Of a stretch of 45,029 nt of DNA, positions 15,033 to 23,268 are shown piece after piece (position 1 is the stretch's first letter; every line of letters starts with the position of its first letter). The position numbers and the translations under genes are program-made. The notes beneath the pieces are model-generated. The model was not told the DNA's origin, made no database searches, and saw only the letters and a program-made list of their open reading frames with translations. The stretch is from Nitriliruptorales bacterium (GTDB taxonomy: Bacteria; Actinomycetota; Nitriliruptoria; Euzebyales; Egibacteraceae). The stretch covers positions 1-45,029 of the forward strand of contig WHTC01000003.1 of NCBI GenBank assembly GCA_009379795.1, written 5' to 3'.

Positions 15033-18000
15033 TCAGCGGGTGTTGGGCATCGGTGAGGCGAGTGTGTCGGGGGGCGGGACGCCGTCGACGTAGCGGATCG
15101 AGTCCCTCGGGAGCGCCGGGACGCGGGGACCGGGCAGGACGATCCCCACGAGGTTCATCGGGTCGGCGGCGGAGAGCCGCAGGGTCTCGCCGGTACGGTC
15201 CTGCTTCCGCACGGATCGGAGGACGTCGACGGCGTCGGGGGCCGCGTACTGCTCGCCGGTGAAGCCTGCGACGAACCGACCGCCACGGATCGTCCCGCGA
15301 GCCTCCATCCGCCGCAGCGCCCACAGCACCTCGCGCCAGGGCAGCCCCAGCGCCTCGCGGACCAGGAGGTCGCGGAAGACCACCCCCCACCTGGCCAGCA
15401 GCTGCTCGGCGACCGCTTCGGCCAGCTCGTCGGAGTCCTCGGTGGCGAGCGTCGCCGGAAACAGCGACCAGCGCCCGGAGGACCGTGCTGCGATGGCTCC
15501 GCCGCCCCTGCGCAGCCGGCCCCTGCTGGTCGCCCGGGCTACGTTCCGGCGGGCCAACAGCGAGCGCACCGCCTGGAACCCGTCGGCGGTGACCAACCCC
15601 CGGGCGACGGCGTCCCACAGGGCCTCCTCGACCTCTGTCGGCAGCCGCCTGGTGACCGTGGTCAGGTCGGACTGGAACAGCGCGCCGTGTTCCCGCAGCG
15701 CCTCGAGCACGTCGAGGGTGCGGCCGGGGCCCGGCTCCTGGGGGGTGCGGTCCCCCCGCGCCGCCTGCAGCAGCCAGGGGAGGTCGTTGCGGACGGCCAG
15801 GGTGATCGGGGTCGCCCGCGACGGGGTCATGCCGCTTCGCCGAGGGGCCTCGTCTCCGCTGGCGTTCCGAACCGACAGCCGCCCCCAGGTGAGGTCGCCG
15901 GAGAGGCAGAGATCGTCGAGCCACTCGCTTCGGTAGCCTTCCACCCGCGCCCGGAGGGCGTCCTCCCAGGCGCCGGCCGCAAGCTCGAAGCCCTGGAGTT
16001 GCTCGATCACCGCGAGGACCCCCAGGCGCCCCTCCCGCTTCGTCCCGGGAGCCACGTGCTGCCAGCGCAGCAGGAACCGCATGAAGTCCTGTGCAGTGAC
16101 CGGTTCGATCTCGCGCCGCAGCCGCTGCTGGGTGTAGCCGTGGATCCGGGCCAGGAGCCGCCGGGCGCAGAATTCTTCCGGACCCTCGGGCGATGAGAAG
16201 CGCCCACGGAAGGCGAAGCCCTCGGCCTCCAGCCGGGCGACGGCAATCACCACGTCGGAGGGCGGCAGGCCCGTCGCCTCGGCCAGGTCGGCGACCGAGG
16301 AGGGGCCCCGGTACTCCATATGCCCGCGGAGCATCTCCGCGGCCGCCGCGTCCCGGGTGATCGACGGCGCGGCCATTGGGGAGCGGTGGTCGGGCGTCAT
16401 CGCGGCGCCGGGAAACAGCAGCTCGAGCGCCGGCCTGCGCTCCACCGCGCCCCAGAGATGCCCGTCGCCCGCCTGCGCGGTGACGGCTCGGCGCTCCTCC
16501 ACCAGCTCCTGGAACCAGGAGCGCCAGTCCTCCTCGGGGCGTAGCCCGATCACGGCCGTCAGCAGGTCGTGGAGCTCGTCTGCGTCGCGCGGGTCCGGCC
16601 GGACCTCCTCGCGTACCCGCTCGATCGCGCCGGAGTCCAGCCGGCCCAGGTCCCTGGCCGCCACGGGCAGGCCCCGGCGCAGCTGCACGGCGCGGCTGCG
16701 GCGCTCCTCCAGGGGCGCGTCGTCCAGATAGGTGAACGGCCGTCCGTTGAGGATCTCGTGGGCCAGCACCGAAGGCTCGGTGGTGTCGCGCACCACCACC
16801 CGGATGCGGCCCGTCTCGACCCCGGCCACCAGTGCCCGGAGGCCGTCGATGTCCATGGCCTCGTGCAGGCAGTCCTCGAGGGTCTGGCGGACCAGGGGAT
16901 GGTCGGGGACTTCAAGGGGGCCCGGCGCCACGTTCTCCTGGCAGGCGGCCAGGGTGGGGAAGACGGCCGCCATCAGGTCGTCGGCCTCCATCCGCTGGAT
17001 GGGCGGCGGGTTCCGGCGGCCTCCCCGCATCCTGAGCACCGCGAGGGCCCGGTTGAGGTTCCACCGCCACCGCGCCGCGAACATCGGCGAGGTGAGCACC
17101 GCCTGCCGGACCACGTCCTCCACCGTCGGGGAGGCCAGGAATTTGGGCACACGCTCGAGCGGGAAGCTGTGCTCGGGCCCCAGCGACAGCAGGACCGCAT
17201 CATCGCTGGCCGCCGCCTGAAGCTCGAAGTCGAAGGTCACGCAGAACCGTTTGCGCAGGGCGAGGCCGAACGCGCGGTTGAGCCGCGCGCCGAACGGCGC
17301 GTGCCCCACGAGCTGCATCCCCCCGCTCTCGTCGAAGAACCGCTCCAGCACGACCGTGTGCATCGTGGGCAGGGCCCCCAGTGCGGCCAGTCCAGTCGCG
17401 AGGTAGCGAACGATCATCTCGGCCGCGGCCTGGTCGATCCCGCACCCCTCCTGGAGCCATCGCCGGGCGTCATCCGGGGCGTCGGCCCGCAGCCGCGCCT
17501 CGACCTCCTCCCGCAGGCGGGAAACCTCCTCGGAGAGCTCCGCCGTGCGGCCCGGGGCCTCCCCGAGCCAGAACGGCACCGACGGCGGGGCGCCCTGCGC
17601 GTCCACCACGCGGACCGTTCCCGGCTCGATCCGGCGGATCCGCCACGAGGTCGTCCCGAGCAGGAAGACGTCGCCGGCCATGCTCTCGACGGCCCAGTCC
17701 TCGTTCACGGTCCCGACGAACGTGTCGTCCGGCTCGGCCACGACCCGGTAGTCGCCGAGCTCGGGGATCGCCCCACCGGAGGTGAGCGCGGCCAACCGCG
17801 CCCCACGGCGCCCCCGGAGCCGGCCGTTCACCCGGTCGCGATGCAGATACGCCGCGCGCCGCCCGCGGCCGGTGTGGATCCCCTCGGAGACCAGTTCGAT
17901 CACGTCGTCGAAGTCGTGCCTGGAAACCCCCGCGAACGGCGCCGCCCGCCGGACCAGGTCGAAGAGCGCGTCCTCGGACCACTCCTCGGCGGCGCACTCG

Positions 18001-19406
18001 GCCACGATCTGCTGGGCGAGGATGTCCAGCGGCGCAACAGGGACCAGGATGGCGTCCAGGCGCCCGGCACGAACGCCCCGCAGGAGCGCCGCGCACTCGA
18101 CCAACTCGTCCCGGCTGGTGGGGAACAGCACCCCCTTGGGGGTGCCGCTGCGGGTGTGGTTCGAGCGGCCCACCCGCTGGAGGAACGTGGCCAGGCTCCT
18201 GGGCGAGCCGATCTGGCAGACCAGCTCCACGGGACCGATGTCGATCCCGAGCTCCAGAGACGCCGTGGCCACCAGCGCCCGAAGGTCGCCGGCCCGCAGG
18301 CGGGACTCCACCCGCTGCCGGCGCTCTCTCGACAGGCTCCCGTGGTGGGCGGCCACCTGGTCGTTACCCATGGCCTCTGGCGCGGGCCCGGCGCGGCCCA
18401 GCCGCTCCCCCAGTTGGTGGGCGACGCGCTCGGCCATCCGCCGGGTGTTCACGAACACCAGCGTGGTCCGGTGAGCCGTCACATGCTCGGCGATGCGGTT
18501 GAGGATCTCGGTCATCTGCTCGGCCGAGGCGACTGCTTCCAGCTCGTCATCGGGGAGTTCGAGGGCCAGGTCGAGTTTCCGCTGGTGCCCGACGTCCACG
18601 ATCGCGCACCGCGGCGAATCGTCCGGGTTCGATCGGTCCTGCCCGGCCCCCACCAGGAGTCGGGCGACCACCTCGATGGGCCGCTGGGTCGCTGACAGGC
18701 CGATCCGCTGCGGCGGTCCCTCCACGATGTGGGCCAGCCGCTCGAGCGTGAGCGCCAGGTGCGACCCCCGCTTGTTCCCGGCGACGGCGTGGATCTCGTC
18801 GACGATCACGGTCTGTACGCCGCGGAGCATCCCCCGGCTGCGCTCCGCCGTCACCAGGAGGTACAGCGACTCGGGGGTGGTGATGAGGAAGTTCGGGGGC
18901 CGCCTGAGCATGGCGGCCCGCTGCGAGGCAGCGGTGTCCCCGGTACGGACCGCCACCCGGACCTCCGGAGCGGTGAGCCCGAGCTCGGCGGCGACCTCCG
19001 CGATCTCCCTGAGCGGCGCCTCCAGGTTCTGATGGATATCGACCGCCAGGGCCTTCAGCGGCGAGACGTACACCACCTGCGGGCCCTCCGCGATGCCGCC
19101 ACCCTGCTGGTGGGCGCGGAACAGCCGGTCGATGCACACCAGGAACGCCGCCAGCGTCTTGCCGGAGCCGGTCGGCGCGGCGATCAGCGTGTCCTCACCG
19201 CCCGCGATCTTGTGCCAGCCGCCCACCTGCGGAGCGGTGGGCCCCTCAGGGAACCGCCGCTCGAACCAGGCGCGGACCGCCGGGTGGAACGTGTCGAGCA
19301 CGCGGTCAGGGTACCGCCCCGTGGCGACAGAAGAGCTGGCGCGGGTGCCGGCCATGTCCAAGACAACGGTGTGCATGACGTCCACGCTACGGCAGATTCC
19401 GGCCAT
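15033..19406 (-). CDS. lhr: Lhr-type ATP-dependent DNA/RNA helicase (large helicase-related protein)
   Basis: This 1457-residue superfamily 2 helicase has the size and layout of actinobacterial Lhr. Motifs, numbered from the first ATG: Walker A APTGSGKT (77-84), VVYVSPLKAL (Ia), TTPESLYLL, the DEIH box VIVDEIHAVAGNKRG (about 201-215), LSATQRP (III), HHGSLSRERR, and LATFLQRVGRSNH (VI). A long C-terminal region follows (Lhr core winged helix and beta-barrel domains). In mycobacteria Lhr is a 3'-5' translocase linked to DNA damage responses. The true start may be later: a GTG at 19299-19301 begins VLDTFHPAVRAWFERRF, where family similarity starts. It stands alone on its strand between two catabolic regions and looks like core genome. 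Confidence 0.95.
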   Translation of the reverse strand: MAGICRSVDVMHTVVLDMAGTRASSSVATGRYPDRVLDTFHPAVRAWFERRFPEGPTAPQVGGWHKIAGGEDTLIAAPTGSGKTLAAFLVCIDRLFRAHQQGGGIAEGPQVVYVSPLKALAVDIHQNLEAPLREIAEVAAELGLTAPEVRVAVRTGDTAASQRAAMLRRPPNFLITTPESLYLLVTAERSRGMLRGVQTVIVDEIHAVAGNKRGSHLALTLERLAHIVEGPPQRIGLSATQRPIEVVARLLVGAGQDRSNPDDSPRCAIVDVGHQRKLDLALELPDDELEAVASAEQMTEILNRIAEHVTAHRTTLVFVNTRRMAERVAHQLGERLGRAGPAPEAMGNDQVAAHHGSLSRERRQRVESRLRAGDLRALVATASLELGIDIGPVELVCQIGSPRSLATFLQRVGRSNHTRSGTPKGVLFPTSRDELVECAALLRGVRAGRLDAILVPVAPLDILAQQIVAECAAEEWSEDALFDLVRRAAPFAGVSRHDFDDVIELVSEGIHTGRGRRAAYLHRDRVNGRLRGRRGARLAALTSGGAIPELGDYRVVAEPDDTFVGTVNEDWAVESMAGDVFLLGTTSWRIRRIEPGTVRVVDAQGAPPSVPFWLGEAPGRTAELSEEVSRLREEVEARLRADAPDDARRWLQEGCGIDQAAAEMIVRYLATGLAALGALPTMHTVVLERFFDESGGMQLVGHAPFGARLNRAFGLALRKRFCVTFDFELQAAASDDAVLLSLGPEHSFPLERVPKFLASPTVEDVVRQAVLTSPMFAARWRWNLNRALAVLRMRGGRRNPPPIQRMEADDLMAAVFPTLAACQENVAPGPLEVPDHPLVRQTLEDCLHEAMDIDGLRALVAGVETGRIRVVVRDTTEPSVLAHEILNGRPFTYLDDAPLEERRSRAVQLRRGLPVAARDLGRLDSGAIERVREEVRPDPRDADELHDLLTAVIGLRPEEDWRSWFQELVEERRAVTAQAGDGHLWGAVERRPALELLFPGAAMTPDHRSPMAAPSITRDAAAAEMLRGHMEYRGPSSVADLAEATGLPPSDVVIAVARLEAEGFAFRGRFSSPEGPEEFCARRLLARIHGYTQQRLRREIEPVTAQDFMRFLLRWQHVAPGTKREGRLGVLAVIEQLQGFELAAGAWEDALRARVEGYRSEWLDDLCLSGDLTWGRLSVRNASGDEAPRRSGMTPSRATPITLAVRNDLPWLLQAARGDRTPQEPGPGRTLDVLEALREHGALFQSDLTTVTRRLPTEVEEALWDAVARGLVTADGFQAVRSLLARRNVARATSRGRLRRGGGAIAARSSGRWSLFPATLATEDSDELAEAVAEQLLARWGVVFRDLLVREALGLPWREVLWALRRMEARGTIRGGRFVAGFTGEQYAAPDAVDVLRSVRKQDRTGETLRLSAADPMNLVGIVLPGPRVPALPRDSIRYVDGVPPPDTLASPMPNTR

Positions 19407-19632
19407 CCTTTGACCTGAATGCCCCAGCGGCGGAAGCTAGCCTGCCGGGGGAGCACTCACGTCCGAGCGCACTCGGATCCCTGGAGAAAGCCTCCCAGAG
19501 GTGGCCGTCGATGTCCTGAGAGCTCCGTCGCGGCGGCGCCGTCGGGGGGCGTCCAACGGCTGCTTCATCGTGGTCTGTCATACCCCGCCGATACGCTCTG
19601 ATGCAATAGGAGATCATGAAAGGGTCGGGGAA

Positions 19633-19680
19633 GTGCCACGTTGGGCGGAAGTGGAAGGGCATACGCTGTGGTTCTATTAA
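19633..19680 (+). pseudogene. Possible remnant of a DUF4160 toxin-antitoxin-like partner gene
   Basis: A 15-codon frame from GTG, VPRWAEVEGHTLWFY, ends with TAA 9 bases before the DUF2442 start. It resembles the N-terminus of DUF4160 proteins (MP...GYRFFFYSNE). DUF4160 genes often sit directly upstream of DUF2442. The match is short, so this is a tentative reading. Confidence 0.2.
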
Positions 19681-19689
19681 GGTGAGCGC

Positions 19690-19956
19690 ATGGAACCGAT
19701 CATCGACGTGACCGACGTGCGGGTGCTGTCGCGCTACGTCGTCGAACTCACCTTCGACACCGGCGAGGTAAAGGTCCTCGACCTGGAGCCGTTGCTCCGT
19801 GGCCCCGTTTTCGAGCCGCTGAAGCGTGATTACAAGCTGTTCAAGCAGTTGCGTGCCGACGCCGAAGCCGGCACCATCACCTGGCCCAACGGCGCCGACA
19901 TCTCCCCCCGCACGCTGCATCGGCAGAGCCGGGAGGCCGTCCCCCACGTCTCCTGA
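19690..19956 (+). CDS. DUF2442 domain protein
   Basis: This 88-residue protein opens with MEPIIDVTDVRVLSRYVVEL and contains the family pattern of a short beta-rich start (ELTFDTGEVKVLDLEPLL), followed by PVFEPLKRDYKLFKQ and TITWPNGADISPRTLH. The ITWPNGADISP stretch is the hallmark of DUF2442. Function is not established; many members lie beside DUF4160 and have been suggested to act as antitoxin-like or regulatory partners. The ATG at 19690 has AAGGTGA a few bases upstream. Here the usual partner is missing or reduced to a stub. The gene is flanked by decayed sequence on its right side. Confidence 0.85.
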   Translation: MEPIIDVTDVRVLSRYVVELTFDTGEVKVLDLEPLLRGPVFEPLKRDYKLFKQLRADAEAGTITWPNGADISPRTLHRQSREAVPHVS

Positions 19957-20389
19957 CTCCATCAGGTTGCTTCTGGAGCCTCGACGTCACCGACCCAACA
20001 GAGGTTCGCGGTGGACCGGGGATGGGTCCGGCTACGGGCGGGTCTCTGCGGTGGGGCGTCGGCGCTGCGCCGAGAAGAACTCTCAGCCGCAAAGCAGCCG
20101 GCCAGCGCCCGACCTCTTGCCTTCCGCTATGACCAGCCGCACGGCCCCCAGAGCCGAGGTCGGAGGTCAACGGGTCCATGGCCGGCGCAGCCTCTTCGGC
20201 CGTCACCGGCGGCCACGGGAAGCCCACCACACCACCGGCGGTGACGGCAACCCGGCAGTCCACCAACTGCGCACGCAGCACGGCGTCGACCGCGCTCGCG
20301 GCGAGGACATGGCGCAGCGATATTGCAGTCGACACGGAACACAGATCCAGCCACGCCTGCCCTCGCGCACCTGCTCCCTGGCGAGGGCG

Positions 20390-20625
20390 CGCGTCGCTCT
20401 TGCCATAGACCCTGCCGATCACCTATTGGAGATAGGGTGCGGGCGTGGGGTCGCCGTGTCGTTGATCTGCGGGAAGCTGGCCGACGGGAAGATCACCGCC
20501 ATAGACCGATCGGCAGTGGCGATCAACGCGGCCAAACAGGCGAGCGTCAAGCATGTCCGCTCCGGCAAGGCGGCGTTCCATCATACCGAGTTGGCCGGCG
20601 CAGCGAATCTGGGCCCGTCGCAGGT
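20390..20625 (+). pseudogene. SAM-dependent methyltransferase fragment
   Basis: About 75 codons in one frame read as the core of a class I methyltransferase: ALAIDPADHLLEIGCGRGV (motif I, the SAM-binding E-x-G-x-G), then VSLICGKLADGKITAIDRSA (motif II with the acidic residue that binds the SAM ribose), and AAFHHTELAGAANLG. The matching N-terminus, motif IV and the C-terminal half are missing, since similarity stops near 20625 where an unrelated G-rich spacer begins. No convincing start or ribosome binding site precedes it. It is a truncated gene, probably left by a rearrangement that brought in the Rieske oxygenase module. Confidence 0.7.
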
Positions 20626-20633
20626 CTTGAGAC

Positions 20634-20659
20634 GGGGGCCTGTGGGTTGGGCGGTTGGG
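20634..20659 (+). promoter_or_regulatory. G-quadruplex-type motif upstream of the Rieske oxygenase
   Basis: Four G-runs (20634-20638, 20644-20646, 20649-20651, 20657-20659) are separated by loops of 5, 2 and 5 bases, matching the G3+N1-7 pattern. The last run is 64 bases before the oxygenase start, inside the likely promoter or leader. Folding has not been tested. Confidence 0.35.
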
Positions 20660-20723
20660 CGGTTAGTGTCGGGTGGGTGCTGATGGAGGCTGCTGGCGTG
20701 GTCCACGGTAGGAAGGCCGAGGG

Positions 20724-22016
20724 GTGCTGACGCGTGAGCGCAATGAGCTGCTTGTCCGCAGTGATCATGACACGTTGATGGGGCGACTACTTCGGCGGTA
20801 TTGGGTGCCTGCGCTGTTGGCCGAGGAGTTGCCTGAGCCGGATTGCCCGCCGGTAAGGGTCAAGCTTTTAGGTGAACAGCTGATCGCGCTTCGGGACAGC
20901 GACGGGCGGTTGGGCCTGCTGGACGAGTTCTGCGCGCACCGGGGAGTGTCGCTGTTCTTCGGCCGCAACGAGGAGTGCGGGTTGCGGTGCTCGTATCATG
21001 GTTGGAAGTTCGATGTGGACGGCAATTGCGTGGATATGCCGTCGGAGCCGGATGAGAGTAATTTCAAGGATCGGGTGCGGTTGAAGTCGTATCCGGCGGT
21101 GGAGCGCGGCGGGATCGTGTGGGCGTATATGGGCCCGGAGGAGCATCGGCCGCCGTTGCCGGAGCTGGAATGGGCGGCGTTGCCTGCCGAGCGGCGGTTT
21201 GTGTCGAAGCGGTTGCAGGAGACCAACTGGGTGCAGGCCATGGAGGGCGGGATCGACTCGAGCCATGTGTCGTTCACGCACCGCTATGACATCGCCGAGG
21301 ATCCGATGCATGCGGGTACTGCGGGGCTTGCGTATATCAAGGCTGATCGTCATCCGCGGTTCGAGGTGGCCGAGTCTGACGGGGGGTTGTTGATCGGCGC
21401 CCGTCGCAACACCGGCGAGGATGACGAGTATTACTGGCGGATCACGCAGTGGCTGATGCCGTGGTACACGATCATCCCCCCGTTTGGTACGCATAACCCG
21501 TTGGGGGCCCATGCGTGGGTGCCTATCGATGATGAGCATTGTTGGGCGTGGAGCATCAACTACCACCCCACCCGGGCGCTGCGCGCGGACGAGCTTGACA
21601 GTATGCGGGCCGGGGAGGGCATCCATGTGGAGTATGTCCCTGGCACGTTTCGGCCCAAGGCCAACCGCGACAACGACTACCTGATCGATCGTGAGGCGCA
21701 ACGCCAGAAGAAGACCTTCAGCGGGGTCGCTGGGATCTCCGCTCAGGACTTCTCGTTGCAGGAGAGCATGGGCGTGATTGTTGACCGCACCAAGGAGCGG
21801 TTGGGTACCAGCGATGCCGGCATCATCACCGCGCGGCGGCGGTTGTTGCGCGCCGCGCAACTCTTGGCGGATAAGGGGGAGACCCCGCCGGGGATCGCGG
21901 TGGAATCGCAGCGGGTGCGGTCCGCGTCGCTGCTGTTGCCCGCCGACGAGGCGTTTCACGTGGGCGCGCGTGACGCGTTGCGCGCCGAGCCCGGCACCGA
22001 GTTCGTGTCCATCTAG
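20724..22016 (+). CDS. Rieske non-heme iron oxygenase alpha subunit, phthalate 4,5-dioxygenase type
   Basis: This 430-residue oxygenase has an N-terminal Rieske domain with CAHRG (Cys70, His72) and CSYHGW (Cys89, His92), and a C-terminal mononuclear iron domain with NWVQAMEGGIDSSHVSFTH (Asp178, His181, His186). GTG 20724 follows AGGAAGG by 7 bases. The N-terminus (NELLVRSDHDTLMGRLLRRYWVPAL) is typical of phthalate dioxygenase-type enzymes, which work without a beta subunit and need a separate reductase; none lies nearby. Downstream dehydrogenase and dihydroxyphthalate decarboxylase-like genes support an aromatic dicarboxylate-like substrate, which is inference. TTG leucine codons and T-ending codons are more common here than in neighbours, suggesting separate origin. 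Confidence 0.92.
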   Translation: MLTRERNELLVRSDHDTLMGRLLRRYWVPALLAEELPEPDCPPVRVKLLGEQLIALRDSDGRLGLLDEFCAHRGVSLFFGRNEECGLRCSYHGWKFDVDGNCVDMPSEPDESNFKDRVRLKSYPAVERGGIVWAYMGPEEHRPPLPELEWAALPAERRFVSKRLQETNWVQAMEGGIDSSHVSFTHRYDIAEDPMHAGTAGLAYIKADRHPRFEVAESDGGLLIGARRNTGEDDEYYWRITQWLMPWYTIIPPFGTHNPLGAHAWVPIDDEHCWAWSINYHPTRALRADELDSMRAGEGIHVEYVPGTFRPKANRDNDYLIDREAQRQKKTFSGVAGISAQDFSLQESMGVIVDRTKERLGTSDAGIITARRRLLRAAQLLADKGETPPGIAVESQRVRSASLLLPADEAFHVGARDALRAEPGTEFVSI

Positions 22017-22053
22017 CCTCCGTGGCGGGCGGGGTTATGCGACAGGGGTCAGC

Positions 22054-23172
22054 GTGAGCGTGACCGGGGAGGTTCCAGACTCGGCGCTTGCCGCGGTGAC
22101 CGGCCTGGATGGGCGCACGCAGGTGCGTTCCTACCGGCTGCCGGCGGTCAGCGCGGACACCGGGTTGCTGCGGGTGGCCGCCAGCGGGGTATGCGGGACG
22201 GATACCGCGATCGTCCGCGAGGGCAGGCTGGCCGGACCCACGGTGCTGGGCCACCACGTCGTCGGGTGGATGGTCGCGGTCGGGTCACAGGCCGCCCGGC
22301 GGTGGGGGGTCGGGGTGGGCGATCTCGTCGCGCTGCAGGAGTATCTGCCCTGCCACGCCTGCCGCTGGTGCGCCCAGGGCGAGTACCGGATGTGTGACCG
22401 CAGCGACATCCGTACCGGAGGCCGCCGGTTCGGCACCATCTCCGTGGCCGAGCAGCCCAGCCTGTGGGGCGGCAACGCAGAGTTTCTGCACCTGCCGGCG
22501 GAGACCCTCGCGCACCGGTTGCCGCCATCGATGGACCCCGCACGGGCGGTGTGGCTGCTGCCGCTGGCCAACGCGTTTGACTGGACCGCCGAGATCGGCG
22601 CGCTGCCACCCGGCGGGACCGTGGTGATCATCGGGCCCGGGCAGCACGGGCTGGCGTGCGTGGTCGCCGCCCGCGAAACCGGCGCGGGCCAGGTCGTGAT
22701 CGTCGGCCGGACAGGCGACCAAGACCGGCTCACGTTGGCCACCAAACTCGGCGCCGATCACACGGTTGCCCTCAACGGCCGCGACGACCTCAACCTCGTC
22801 CTCAACCGCCTCGGCAACGACCGCGCGGACCTGGTCATCAACACCTCAGGGGCAGGCCCCGAGTTGACTCCCGCCCTGCTGGCGCTCGCCGGTAAACGCG
22901 CCACCGTCGTCGAAGCAGGACTCGCCCGTGGGCATGCACCACAACTCGACATGGCCGCGCTCACCTCCCGCGCCGTCGCGCTCGTGGGCGCCCGGGGGCG
23001 CAGCATGACCGCGATAGACCGTGCGCTTTCCTCGCTGTCATCCTCTGACGGCGCCCACCCCCTCGACAGCGTCCCCTCGCCTGCGATCAGCCTCAAGGGC
23101 ATCGACGCGATCCTGCGACCCGACCTACCACACGCCCAACCGCCCGCCATCCACCCCATCGTCCGTCCCTGA
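22054..23172 (+). CDS. Zinc-type medium-chain alcohol dehydrogenase
   Basis: This 372-residue MDR dehydrogenase has the catalytic zinc cysteine in GVCGTD (Cys47), the structural zinc loop CHACRWCAQGEYRMC (Cys100, 103, 106, 114) and the Rossmann motif VVIIGPGQHGLACV in the middle. The catalytic-zone GHE is GHH here (His67-His68), so the conserved Glu is replaced. It starts 37 bases after the oxygenase stop; GTG 22054 (with GACAGGGG upstream) is the likely start, and GTG 22060 is possible. It probably oxidises the hydroxylated or cis-diol product of the Rieske oxygenase, a job done by other dehydrogenase families in the known phthalate route. The C-terminus is Pro/His-rich. Confidence 0.88.
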   Translation: MSVTGEVPDSALAAVTGLDGRTQVRSYRLPAVSADTGLLRVAASGVCGTDTAIVREGRLAGPTVLGHHVVGWMVAVGSQAARRWGVGVGDLVALQEYLPCHACRWCAQGEYRMCDRSDIRTGGRRFGTISVAEQPSLWGGNAEFLHLPAETLAHRLPPSMDPARAVWLLPLANAFDWTAEIGALPPGGTVVIIGPGQHGLACVVAARETGAGQVVIVGRTGDQDRLTLATKLGADHTVALNGRDDLNLVLNRLGNDRADLVINTSGAGPELTPALLALAGKRATVVEAGLARGHAPQLDMAALTSRAVALVGARGRSMTAIDRALSSLSSSDGAHPLDSVPSPAISLKGIDAILRPDLPHAQPPAIHPIVRP

Positions 23173-23205
23173 CTCCCTGAGCCATCCCAGGAGGCACGCC
23201 CCCCC

Positions 23206-23268
23206 ATGCCACTCAAGACCCTCCTGTGGGCCGTCCCCCCGGTGCGGTCGGGTCGCGGCGTCCGATGA
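23206..23268 (+). CDS. 20-residue leader-like ORF overlapping the flavin monooxygenase start
   Basis: ATG 23206 has a strong AGGAGG 11 bases upstream and encodes [20 protein letters not shown]. Its TGA overlaps the ATG of the next gene (ATGA, 23265-23268). The next gene lacks its own good ribosome site, so the small ORF may serve to couple translation. It could equally be the stub of a gene cut by a rearrangement. No homology recognised. Confidence 0.35.
   Translation: MPLKTLLWAVPPVRSGRGVR

Larger units (their letters stand above)
19957..20723. other. Decayed intergenic stretch
   Basis: This 767-base stretch has no complete gene. It contains the methyltransferase remnant annotated separately (about 20390-20625) and a G-rich run before the Rieske oxygenase. 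Between 19957 and 20385 several frames are open because of high GC, but none shows a family motif I recognise. It looks like a junction between the helicase/DUF2442 area and the next catabolic module. Confidence 0.6.

Noticed and set aside
14203-15924. A 573-codon leftward frame across the SDR and helicase end
   Set aside because: It runs antisense to the SDR and out of frame in the helicase gene; composition is typical of a shadow frame.
16569-18695. A 708-codon open frame opposite the helicase gene
   Set aside because: It is antisense to conserved helicase motifs, has no recognisable domain, and its Gly/Arg/Pro-rich content is what GC-biased codon use produces on the opposite strand.
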